Shown here in pieces: positions 1 to 5,947 of a stretch of 8,123 nt of DNA. The stretch's first letter is position 1, and each line of letters starts with the position of its first letter. The position numbers and the translations under genes were made by a program. The notes under the pieces are model-generated. The model saw nothing but the letters and a program-made list of their open reading frames with translations, was not told where the DNA came from and did no database searches. This DNA comes from Betaproteobacteria bacterium (GTDB lineage: Bacteria; Pseudomonadota; Gammaproteobacteria; Burkholderiales; SG8-39). Location: NCBI GenBank assembly GCA_019509895.1, contig JAEKLK010000015.1:1-8123 (forward strand), read 5' to 3'.

Positions 1-1
1 G

Positions 2-331
2 CTGAGAGCGCTCGAAGAGCCGCTGCGGCAGATCGTCGCCAACAGCGGCGGAGAGCCGTCGGTGGTCCTCAACAAGGTCCTCGAGGGCAAAGACAACTTT
101 GGCTACAACGCCCAGACCGCCGAGTTCGGCGATCTGGTGCAGATGGGCGTGATCGATCCCACCAAGGTGGTGCGCTTCGCGCTGCAGAACGCGGCGTCGG
201 TAGCGAGCCTCGTGCTTACGACCGCCGCGATGGTCGCGGAGCGCGTCGACGAGGAGAAGGCGGGCGGCCACGAAGGCGGCATGCCGGGAATGGGTGGCGG
301 CATGGGTGGCATGGGCGGCATGGGGATGTAA
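2..331 (+). CDS. groEL: Chaperonin GroEL (Hsp60), C-terminal part, 5' truncated by window edge
   Basis: The last 109 residues of a 60-kDa chaperonin are visible, read from base 2; the true start lies left of the window. GroEL forms the double-ring cytoplasmic folding machine that works with GroES and ATP. The fragment has the family's C-terminal equatorial-domain sequence: PLRQIV, GGEPSVV, FGYNAQTAEFGDLV, MGVIDPTKVV and ALQNAASVA. It ends in the flexible Gly-Gly-Met-rich tail that hangs into the ring cavity. An internal GTG at 62 is simply a Val codon, not a start. Compared with typical GroELs, ASVAGL is ASVASL, the residue after KVVR is Phe rather than a small or polar residue, and TTEA/TTDA is TTAA. 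This could mean a secondary groEL paralog, but with only the tail visible that is a guess. The family call is very secure. Confidence 0.97.
   Translation: MRALEEPLRQIVANSGGEPSVVLNKVLEGKDNFGYNAQTAEFGDLVQMGVIDPTKVVRFALQNAASVASLVLTTAAMVAERVDEEKAGGHEGGMPGMGGGMGGMGGMGM
281..328 (+). repeat. Gly-Gly-Met codon repeat in the groEL tail
   Basis: A low-complexity run of GGC/GGT-ATG-GG codons encodes GGMPGMGGGMGGMGGMGM. It is the normal GroEL C-terminal repeat and not a mobile or regulatory repeat. Repeat number varies between species by slippage. Confidence 0.9.
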
Positions 332-334
332 CCT

Positions 335-353
335 TGCCGGTCGAAGGCCGGCA
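335..353. terminator. Possible hairpin between convergent groEL and cobW remnant
   Basis: TGCCGG (335-340) and CCGGCA (348-353) form a perfect 6-bp inverted repeat around a 7-base loop, starting 3 bases after the groEL stop. The position suits a transcription stop for groEL, and on the other strand for the marR-cobW transcript. No T-run follows on either strand, so it is not a canonical intrinsic terminator. Confidence 0.35.
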
Positions 354-369
354 GCTCACCGCGGCTGCG

Positions 370-573
370 CTACCCGAAGGGCGTGCCCATGACGCCCTCC
401 AGGTCGCGGCGCACGTCGCAGCACAGACAACCATTGATCACCACCGCCGTATTCGCCATGTGCGGATGACGTAGCAGCCGGTTGCGGAGGGTGGTCTTGC
501 CGGTGCCGAGAAATCCGGTGATGAGCGATACGGGCAGCCGCTCGCCCATCTCCGGCGGCAGGAAGTAGCTCAT
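370..573 (-). pseudogene. Truncated CobW/COG0523-family GTPase (metal chaperone) remnant
   Basis: The 67-residue reading frame starts at ATG 573, which overlaps the marR stop as ATGA. It begins like a G3E/COG0523 GTPase: LPVSLITG leads into Walker A GFLGTGKTTL (about residues 20-29), followed by NRLLRHPHMANTAVVIN. Intact family members are roughly 300-400 residues, with an EFGE-type segment and about 30 residues before the metal-binding CxCC motif. Here VVIN runs straight into GCLCCDVRRDLEG (residues 48-60), so that segment is missing in frame. The protein then stops after GTPFG, lacking the rest of the GTPase core (including the guanine-specificity motif) and the whole C-terminal domain. Intact members deliver or handle Zn, Co or other metals. 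This copy is almost certainly not an active GTPase. A GTG at 582 in the same frame is a less likely start because it lies deeper inside marR. Confidence 0.85.
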
Positions 574-1106
574 ACCCGCCACGCTTGCGGTTTCTCGAGG
601 TCCACCGTGCCGTAGCGCTTGCCGTTCGCCTTCGGCCGACCTTCCGGCAGCAGGCCCATGGCGTGCTTGCCGAGTTTCTTCATCAGCCGAGCGAGCTCGC
701 GCTGCTGCGCCGGCGTCAGCACCGCGATGAGCTCCGCCATACGCTGCGCATGCGCGCGCGATATAGGGCGAATCTTGTTGGCTCCGGCACGAGTCAGACT
801 GACCAGCGCGGCGCGCCGGTCGGTGGGATGCGGCGCGCGCTTCACGAAGCCCTGTGCTTCGAGCCGGTCGACGCTCGAGGTGATTGAGCCACTGGTCAGC
901 AGCACCTTCGCGCCGATGACGTTCACGGGCAGCGGGCCGGAGAAGAGCAGGAGCTTGAGCACCGCGAAGTCCGAGAGCACGAGACCGGCGGCTGCGATGC
1001 TGTCCTGCCCGTGGCGCTCGAGCCAGTGCGCGGCCTTGCGGATCACGAGCCAGACATCCGCGCTCCCCGCGTCGCCCCGGCGTGGCCTAGCGAGCATGCG
1101 CGGCAT
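570..1106 (-). CDS. MarR-family winged-helix transcriptional regulator
   Basis: A 178-residue cytoplasmic DNA-binding protein; MarR proteins act as dimers, often repressing their own gene and releasing DNA on binding a phenolic or other aromatic ligand. The winged helix-turn-helix is clear: GAKVLLTSGSITSSVDRLEAQGFVKR (about residues 65-90) holds the recognition helix, and HPTDRRAALVSLT (93-105) is the DxRxxxxxLT wing. The helical ends (VIRKAAHWLERHG and LTPAQQRELARLMKKLGKHA) form the dimer interface. The last 25 residues (RPKANGKRYG...) are a basic extension beyond the usual 140-160 length. The start is uncertain: ATG 1106 gives the full frame, but ATG 1097 (residue 4) fits better with the promoter proposed upstream. 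The stop overlaps the start of the cobW remnant (ATGA). The regulated genes are unknown; the neighbouring catabolic genes are candidates. Confidence 0.92.
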   Translation of the reverse strand: MPRMLARPRRGDAGSADVWLVIRKAAHWLERHGQDSIAAAGLVLSDFAVLKLLLFSGPLPVNVIGAKVLLTSGSITSSVDRLEAQGFVKRAPHPTDRRAALVSLTRAGANKIRPISRAHAQRMAELIAVLTPAQQRELARLMKKLGKHAMGLLPEGRPKANGKRYGTVDLEKPQAWRV

Positions 1107-1134
1107 CGTAGGCGACCACTTATCTTGACGTCAA
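1105..1134 (-). promoter_or_regulatory. Candidate sigma70 promoter for marR
   Basis: On the minus strand, TTGACG (1134-1129) is followed after 18 bases by TACGAT (1110-1105), matching 5/6 and 4/6 of the -35 and -10 consensus. Seven bases separate the -10 box from ATG 1097, so transcription could begin at the start codon itself, giving a leaderless mRNA. The upstream ATG at 1106 overlaps the -10 box and could not be translated from this promoter. Prediction by eye only. Confidence 0.4.
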
Positions 1135-1135
1135 G
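1124..1135. promoter_or_regulatory. 12-bp perfect palindrome, probable MarR operator
   Basis: CTTGACGTCAAG is perfectly symmetric, with its centre between 1129 and 1130. It sits 18 bases upstream of the first marR ATG and covers the proposed -35 box. MarR-family operators are typically short palindromes of this size overlapping the promoter of their own gene, so autorepression is a reasonable inference. No second copy was seen in the 1612-1649 divergent intergenic region. Confidence 0.6.
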
Positions 1136-1170
1136 GCATCCCGCCTTACACCGTTTCGCGCCTGCCGGGC

Positions 1171-1611
1171 CTAGCGTTGCTCCTGAAACTCCCAGGTGAA
1201 GCCGGAAGGATCCTTCACGAAGACCTGGTCGCTGGCGACGACGCCGTCGATCTGGTCGTACTTGATGCCGAGCTTCTTCAGGCGCGCGCGGAAGGCGTTG
1301 AGGTCCTTCACCACCCACGCGGTATGGCGGCCGGTCGGCGACATCGGCGCGTTCGCGCCGGGCATCACTTCGTCGTCCTTGGCGATCAGGTGGAACTGCA
1401 CCTTGTCCTCGGCATCGCCGAGCCACGCGCCGCTTGGCTTGTAGCCCATAATCTCGTCCAGCCGCGCCGGTCGCGGGAGGAGCTTGAGGCCGAGCACGTC
1501 CTGGTAGAACTTGATGCAGGCATCGAGGTCGCTTCGCCGGCACGGCACGCCCTCGTGCATCACGCCGACCCATTTCACTTGCGGAAGCTGCTCGTCGATT
1601 ACGCTTGCCAT
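1171..1611 (-). CDS. VOC-superfamily protein (glyoxalase/bleomycin-resistance/dioxygenase fold)
   Basis: A 146-residue single-copy VOC protein. The start at ATG 1611 (MASVID) is preferred because GGAGA at 1623-1619 lies 7 bases upstream; the frame stays open to 1644, but those starts have no good ribosome site. Two beta-alpha-beta-beta-beta modules are visible: VGVMHEGVPCRRSDLDACIKFY...LGLKLL (about 15-45) and GRHTAWVVKDLNAFRARLKKLGI (94-116), ending in VFVKDPSGFTWEFQ (130-143). His19, His74 (QFHLIA), His96 and Glu141 sit where the family's metal ligands fall, so a metal-dependent lyase, isomerase or dioxygenase is possible. The exact reaction cannot be told. It is divergent from the monooxygenase-transporter operon and upstream of marR (64 bases), and could be co-transcribed with marR. 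Confidence 0.88.
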   Translation of the reverse strand: MASVIDEQLPQVKWVGVMHEGVPCRRSDLDACIKFYQDVLGLKLLPRPARLDEIMGYKPSGAWLGDAEDKVQFHLIAKDDEVMPGANAPMSPTGRHTAWVVKDLNAFRARLKKLGIKYDQIDGVVASDQVFVKDPSGFTWEFQEQR

Positions 1612-1649
1612 CGTCATTTCTCCGGAACGCTCATCGCGGAACATTGTAG
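1612..1649. promoter_or_regulatory. 38-base divergent intergenic region (VOC gene / monooxygenase operon)
   Basis: Only 38 bases separate the VOC start (1611) from the monooxygenase start (1650), so the two opposite promoters must overlap each other or the coding sequences. On the minus strand TACAAT (1648-1643) is a good -10 match for the VOC gene, but no good -35 lies at the right distance. The plus strand has only a weak GCGGA (1636-1640) ahead of ATG 1650, and no convincing promoter for the operon was found. Confidence 0.4.
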
Positions 1650-2798
1650 ATGAAGGCCATCATCGTCGGCGGCTCCGTAGGCGGACTGATGGCGGCGCTT
1701 CTGCTCCGCAAAATCGGCTGGGACGTGACGGTGTATGAGCGCGCCGTCGGCGATCTGGCCGGACGCGGCGCGGGACTCGGCGTATCCCAGGAGCTGCTCG
1801 ATGTGATGGCGCGCGCCGGCGCGCCGTTCGAGCGCTCGGCCGGCATCGCGCAGGCCGCGCACGTGTGGATGGCGAGGGACGGCTCGATCGCCTACGAGCA
1901 CCGCCGCAACCTAATGGCGAGCGCCTGGGCGCGCGTCTACCAGCCGCTGCGCGCGGCGCTTCCAGCGGCCAGCTATCGCCACGCGATGGTGCTCGAGCGC
2001 GTCGATGGCACCACGGCCGTCTTCGCCGACGGCAGCCGCGACACGGCCGATCTCATCGTCGGCGCGGACGGCGTGTACTCCACCGTGCGCAGGCAATTCC
2101 TGCCCGACGTGCAGCCGAGGCTCGCCAACTACGTTGCCTGGCGCGGCATCATCGAGGAGAAGGAGGTTCCGCCCGAGACGCTCGAGGCGGTGAGCGGCCG
2201 CATCGTGTTCTGCTTCCCACCGAAGGAGATGCTGCTATCGATGCGGGTGCCGGGCGGCGTGTATTTCATCTGGTACCGCGGCGTGGCGGACCTCAAGGAG
2301 CTCTTCACCGACGCGAGCGGCAAGGACCATGGCATGTCGATTCCGCCGCCGTTGATCAGGACAGAATTCGTCGCCGAGATGAAGATGCACGCGCTCGACG
2401 TGCTGCCGGCGCCGATCGCCGCCGTCGTCCAGAAAGCGCCGCAGCCGCTCCTGCAGGCGATCAGCGACATGGAATCTCCGCGCCTGACCTTCGGGCGCGT
2501 AGCGCTGCTCGGCGATGCCGCGTTCGTCGTGCGGCCGCACGTCGCCGGCGGGGCGGGCAAGGCCGCGATGGATGCACGCTGCCTTGCCGATGTCCTGCAG
2601 AGCGAAAGGAGCATCGAGGCGGCGCTTGCCGCCTATGAGCAAAAGCAGCTGGATTTCGGCGCGCGCATCGTGCGCCACTCGCGCTATCTCGGCGCCGACC
2701 TCGAAGGCCGGCCGACGCAGCGCGATCCGCGCCGGATCATCGACAACTACGGCGCGCCGAACATCCTTCACGACGTCGATCTCTCTCGCTTGGGGTGA
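1650..2798 (+). CDS. FAD-dependent monooxygenase, 2,6-dihydroxypyridine 3-monooxygenase-like
   Basis: A 382-residue group A flavoprotein hydroxylase, predicted to use NAD(P)H and O2 to hydroxylate an activated aromatic or N-heteroaromatic ring in the cytoplasm. The N-terminal Rossmann motif is IIVGGSVGGLMAALLLRKIG...VTVYER (about 4-31), with Gly7, Gly8 and Gly11-12. The middle motif ADLIVGADGVYSTVRRQF (133-150) is the family DG motif. The FAD-binding GD motif is GRVALLGDAAFVVRPHVAGGAGKAAMDA (282-309). YVAWRGII, the IWYRG strand, LKELFTD and the RPHxAxGxxKAxxDA form resemble DHPH of the Arthrobacter nicotine pathway more than UbiH or salicylate hydroxylases, as recalled from family knowledge. 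The substrate is not determined. It is first in the operon, and its TGA overlaps the GTG start of the ABC ATPase (GTGA), so it is translationally coupled to an importer. Confidence 0.9.
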   Translation: MKAIIVGGSVGGLMAALLLRKIGWDVTVYERAVGDLAGRGAGLGVSQELLDVMARAGAPFERSAGIAQAAHVWMARDGSIAYEHRRNLMASAWARVYQPLRAALPAASYRHAMVLERVDGTTAVFADGSRDTADLIVGADGVYSTVRRQFLPDVQPRLANYVAWRGIIEEKEVPPETLEAVSGRIVFCFPPKEMLLSMRVPGGVYFIWYRGVADLKELFTDASGKDHGMSIPPPLIRTEFVAEMKMHALDVLPAPIAAVVQKAPQPLLQAISDMESPRLTFGRVALLGDAAFVVRPHVAGGAGKAAMDARCLADVLQSERSIEAALAAYEQKQLDFGARIVRHSRYLGADLEGRPTQRDPRRIIDNYGAPNILHDVDLSRLG

Positions 2799-3550
2799 TC
2801 GCCGCCCGCCCCGTCGGCGTTTCGTTCGGTAGCCGGCAGGTGCTGGCGGACGTGAGCTTCGACGTGCCGAGCGGGCAATTCCTCTGCATCATCGGGCCTT
2901 CGGGCTGCGGCAAGACGACGCTGCTCCGCGTGCTCGCGGGACTGATCGCGCCCACCTCGGGCGAAGTCACCGCAGATGGCAAGGCGGTGCGCGGCCCGGC
3001 GCGCAGCCGCGCCATCGTTTTCCAGGATTACACGAAGGCGCTGCTGCCCTGGCGCACTGTCGCCGGCAACGTCGCGCTGGGACTCGAGGCCTGCCGCGTA
3101 GCCGAGCCGCAGAAGAGCCGGCGCATCGAGGAGCTGCTCAGCAAGATGGGGCTTGGCCATTGCGCGGGCCAGTATCCCGCGCAGCTTTCCGGCGGCATGC
3201 AGCAGCGCGTGCAGATCGCGCGTGCGTTGGGCCAGGACCCGCAGCTATTGCTGATGGACGAGCCGTTCGGCGCGCTCGACGCCATCACTCGCCAGGGACT
3301 ACAGGATGAGGTGGCACGCATCGCCGCCGAGCAGAAGACCACGGTCGTCTTCATCACCCACGACCTCGAGGAGGCGATCTACCTCGGCGACCAAGTCATC
3401 GTGCTCGCTGCTGCGCCAGGCACAGGCGCCGGCCGCATCGCCGAGCGCATTACGGTCGAGATCCCCCGCCCCCGCTCGCAGCTTGAGACGCGCGAGGATC
3501 CGCGCTTCCTCGCCTACCGGCATCGGCTGTTCGGACTCCTCAAGCACTGA
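2795..3550 (+). CDS. ABC transporter ATP-binding protein, NitT/TauT/SsuB family
   Basis: A 251-residue cytoplasmic ATPase that powers import through the two permeases encoded next. All motifs are intact: Walker A GPSGCGKTT (34-42), Q-loop Gln77 in VFQDY, signature LSGGMQQRVQIARAL (131-145), Walker B LLLMDEPFGALD (151-162) and H-loop His189 in FITHD. The DLEEAIYLGDQVIVL segment and the C-terminal VEIPRPR are typical of nitrate/taurine/alkanesulfonate/NMT1-type importers. The start is GTG at 2795, overlapping the monooxygenase stop by four bases; it gives a slightly short but complete first strand. The stop at 3550 shares one base with the next ATG (TGATG). Confidence 0.95.
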   Translation: MIAARPVGVSFGSRQVLADVSFDVPSGQFLCIIGPSGCGKTTLLRVLAGLIAPTSGEVTADGKAVRGPARSRAIVFQDYTKALLPWRTVAGNVALGLEACRVAEPQKSRRIEELLSKMGLGHCAGQYPAQLSGGMQQRVQIARALGQDPQLLLMDEPFGALDAITRQGLQDEVARIAAEQKTTVVFITHDLEEAIYLGDQVIVLAAAPGTGAGRIAERITVEIPRPRSQLETREDPRFLAYRHRLFGLLKH

Positions 3551-4251
3551 TGCGCGGAGCCGTCATTCCATCGGTGCTGCTGATCCTCTGGGAAGCGGGC
3601 AGCCGCGCAGGCGTCCTGCCGCCGGATTCCACCTCGCGCCCGAGCGACATCGTGCGCGCGTTCGCGCAGGCGCTCGCCGACGGCTCGCTTGTTCGCGATA
3701 CCTGGCTCACGTTCGAGGCCGCGCTCTTCGGATTCGCGATCGCCGCGCTGCTCGGCATCCTTCTCGGCGCGATCCTGGGCCTTTCGCCACGCACCGAGCG
3801 CGCCGTCGGACCGTCGGTCGAGGCACTTCGGCCGATACCGGCGGTGGCGCTCATACCACTCGCGTTGCTGGTGTTCGGCTTCGGCGTGCGCATGGAAGCG
3901 GCGGTCGTCGCCTTTGCCGCGCTGTGGCCGGTGCTCCTGATGACGCTCTCGGCCGTGCGCGGCGTCGAGCCGCGGCTGCTGGAGCTCAGCCGCTCGCTCG
4001 AGCTCCCGTTTTGGCAGCAATTGGTGAAGATCGTGCTGCCGGCCGCTTTCGGACGCATCGCCGTCGGTCTGCGCCTCGCCGTTGCCATCTCGCTCGTCGT
4101 CGCGGTCACGGTGGAAATCGTGCTCAACCCGCGCGGGCTCGGCCACAGCATGATCGCCGCGCAGCAGGCGCTGCGCTCGGATCTGATGTACGCGCAATTG
4201 CTGTGGCTGGGTTTCGTCGGCTGGGCGCTCAACAAGGTGACGCAGCGATGA
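3550..4251 (+). CDS. ABC transporter permease 1, NitT/TauT (SsuC/TauC) family
   Basis: A 233-residue inner-membrane protein, somewhat shorter than the usual 250-280 because both ends are trimmed. Hydrophobic segments lie near residues 4-16, 54-78, 94-112, 116-136, 172-192 and 214-230. The cytoplasmic coupling loop is about 144-177 (LELSRSLELPFWQQLVKIVLPAAFGRIAVGLRL), matching the binding-protein-dependent permease EAA region and docking with the ATPase. The start overlaps the ATPase stop by one base, and no ribosome site is evident, suggesting translational coupling. It is clearly different in sequence from the second permease, so the two probably form a heterodimer. Confidence 0.93.
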   Translation: MRGAVIPSVLLILWEAGSRAGVLPPDSTSRPSDIVRAFAQALADGSLVRDTWLTFEAALFGFAIAALLGILLGAILGLSPRTERAVGPSVEALRPIPAVALIPLALLVFGFGVRMEAAVVAFAALWPVLLMTLSAVRGVEPRLLELSRSLELPFWQQLVKIVLPAAFGRIAVGLRLAVAISLVVAVTVEIVLNPRGLGHSMIAAQQALRSDLMYAQLLWLGFVGWALNKVTQR

Positions 4252-5000
4252 GGCGCGTGCTGCCGGCCGTGCTGTTCGCCGCCGCGCTCATCGGCCTGTG
4301 GCAGCTCGCGGCCGAGCTCAAGCTCATCAACCCGATCTTCTTCCCCTCGCCTGGCCGCACCTTCGGCGAGCTCTATATGCAGGTGACGAGCGGGCGGCTC
4401 TGGCAACCGCTTGGGGCCACCGCCTTGCGGATGCTCTATGGCTGGTTACTCGCCTGTGGCCTCGGCATCGCGCTCGGCGCGGCGATCGGCTCCTCGCGCA
4501 CCGCGCGTGAATACCTCGAGCCGTTGCTCGACTTCCTCCGGCCGCTGCCGGCGTCGGCGATCATTCCGGTGGCGATTTTGTTCCTGGGGCTCTCGCCCGC
4601 CATGTCGACGGCGGTAATCGCCTTCGGCTCGCTATGGCCGGTGCTGCTCGCCGCCGTTCATGGCTTAAAGAACACCGAGCCGCAGCTCGTCGAGCTTTGC
4701 GAGACGCTCGAGATGCGGCGCAGCCAAGTGCTCGCGAAGGTGGCGTTGCCTGGCGCGCTGCCGGACATTCTTTCCGGAGTTAGAGTGTCCTTGGCGATCG
4801 CACTCATCCTCGCGGTCGTCACCGAGATGCAGGCGTCGCTGCCCGGCCTTGGACAGAACATCCTGCTCGCGCAACGCTCGTTCCGCAGCCCCGAGCTCTA
4901 TGCCGGGATCGTGGTGCTCGGCATCATGGGCTTCCTCGTGAACAACGGCCTGCTGCTCGCCGAGCGCCGCTTGTTGCGCTGGCGCAGCGCCGCCGTCTAA
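4248..5000 (+). CDS. ABC transporter permease 2, NitT/TauT (SsuC/TauC) family
   Basis: A 250-residue inner-membrane protein starting at ATG 4248, inside the end of permease 1 (ATGA overlap). AAGGTGA (4234-4240) is placed 7 bases upstream as a ribosome site. It opens with a transmembrane helix (about 5-22) followed by the family's LINPIFFPSPGRTFGELY segment. Further helices fall near 60-82, 98-116, 118-138, 178-194 and 217-238. The coupling loop is about 148-180 (VELCETLEMRRSQVLAKVALPGALPDILSGVRV). The end LLLAERRLLRWR is the usual basic cytoplasmic tail. With permease 1 it should form the membrane channel. Confidence 0.94.
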   Translation: MRRVLPAVLFAAALIGLWQLAAELKLINPIFFPSPGRTFGELYMQVTSGRLWQPLGATALRMLYGWLLACGLGIALGAAIGSSRTAREYLEPLLDFLRPLPASAIIPVAILFLGLSPAMSTAVIAFGSLWPVLLAAVHGLKNTEPQLVELCETLEMRRSQVLAKVALPGALPDILSGVRVSLAIALILAVVTEMQASLPGLGQNILLAQRSFRSPELYAGIVVLGIMGFLVNNGLLLAERRLLRWRSAAV

Positions 5001-5012
5001 CATCGATCCACT

Positions 5013-5921
5013 ATGAACATGTTCAGAACTCTTTCGGCGGTCATTCTCGCGGCCATCGCTTGCATCGCCATGGCGCAGTCCAAGGTCAACATCGGCTATT
5101 CGCCGGCGGCCGACTTCACGCCCGTGTTCGCGGCGAAGGACAAGGGTTTCTTCGAAAAGCGCGGCCTCGACGTCACGCTGACGCGCATTCCGCTCGCCTC
5201 CAACATCCCCGCCGCGATCGTTGCCGACAGCCTGCAGATCGGCATGGGCACGGGCTCAATGCTGGTGCAGACGGCGGAGGCCGGGCTGGGGCTGGTCGCG
5301 CTCAACGGTGCATCGCGCTTCCAGAAGTCAAACTCCATCGTAAGCCTGGTCGCCCGGTCCGGCGAGAAGATTCAGAAACCGGAGGACTTCAAGGGTAAGA
5401 AGGTCGGCGTGCCCGGACTGAACAGCATGCTGCACGTCCTCTTCCAGAAGTGGCTGCTCGACAACAAGGTGCCGCTCAACCAGGTGACGATGATCGAGGC
5501 GCCGTTCCCGCAGATGAACGACATGCTGAAAGGCGGCACGATCGACGCCGCAGTGGCCATCGAGCCGTTTCGCACGCGCATCGTCTCCGGCAATACCGGC
5601 TATCGCGTCGCCGACTACGTGACCGATGTACAGGACAACGTGCTCGCCGCGTTTTGGATGGCCAAGGCCGACTGGGCGAAGGCGAATCCGCAGGCGGTGC
5701 GCGCCTTCCGCGAGGCGTACGACGAAGCGCTCGCGTGGTGCGTGAAGAACCCGGAGGAGGCGAAGCAGCTGCAGGTGAAGTATCTCGGCTTCCCCTCGCC
5801 CGTCGTACCGTCGTACTCGTCATCGATCAGCCCCGAGGACCTCGAAATCTTCGAACAGGCGGGCCGGCAGGTGGGCATGCTGCGCGGGCCGGTCGACGTG
5901 CGGAACCTGGTCTGGAAATAA
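5013..5921 (+). CDS. Periplasmic substrate-binding protein, NitT/TauT / NMT1-SsuA type
   Basis: A 302-residue secreted binding protein that would capture the ligand in the periplasm and deliver it to the two permeases. A Sec signal peptide is plain: basic Arg5, hydrophobic LSAVILAAIACIAM, then AMA cleaved before Gln22. The mature protein starts KVNIGYSPAADFTPVFAAKDKGFFEKRGLDVTL, the first lobe of SsuA/TauA/ThiY-like proteins. MLHVLFQKWLLDNKVPLNQVTMIEAPFPQMNDMLKGGTIDAAVAIEPF (about 139-186) is the second conserved block, where family members often contact ligand. The ligand cannot be named: family members bind alkanesulfonates, taurine, thiamin-pyrimidine precursors, phthalate-like acids and others. 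It begins 12 bases after permease 2, without a clear ribosome site. Confidence 0.93.
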   Translation: MNMFRTLSAVILAAIACIAMAQSKVNIGYSPAADFTPVFAAKDKGFFEKRGLDVTLTRIPLASNIPAAIVADSLQIGMGTGSMLVQTAEAGLGLVALNGASRFQKSNSIVSLVARSGEKIQKPEDFKGKKVGVPGLNSMLHVLFQKWLLDNKVPLNQVTMIEAPFPQMNDMLKGGTIDAAVAIEPFRTRIVSGNTGYRVADYVTDVQDNVLAAFWMAKADWAKANPQAVRAFREAYDEALAWCVKNPEEAKQLQVKYLGFPSPVVPSYSSSISPEDLEIFEQAGRQVGMLRGPVDVRNLVWK

Positions 5922-5947
5922 AGCCGGAACAGCAACGGAGAACATTC

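Noticed and set aside
281..328. Repeat at the groEL end as a possible tandem-repeat or CRISPR-like element
   Set aside because: It is in-frame Gly-Gly-Met codons of the normal GroEL tail, with no spacers.
585..1128. Plus-strand open frames of 100 and 169 residues over marR
   Set aside because: They are antisense to a clear MarR winged-helix gene and show no family features.
1177..1653. Plus-strand 158-residue open frame over the VOC gene
   Set aside because: Antisense shadow; the minus strand has the VOC motifs and a proper ribosome site.
3306..4247. Long plus-strand open frame upstream of permease 2 in the same frame
   Set aside because: It lies over the ATPase and permease 1 genes in another frame, is Arg/Ala-rich with no domain, and only becomes a real protein from ATG 4248.
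3514..4406. Minus-strand open frames of 227 and 288 residues across the permeases
   Set aside because: They are antisense shadows caused by high GC content; no recognisable motif, while the opposite strand encodes clear permeases.
5450..5947. Open frame extending the MetE-like gene upstream
   Set aside because: It overlaps the binding-protein gene, has shadow-like Arg/Gly-rich composition, and a good ribosome site marks ATG 5948 as the start.
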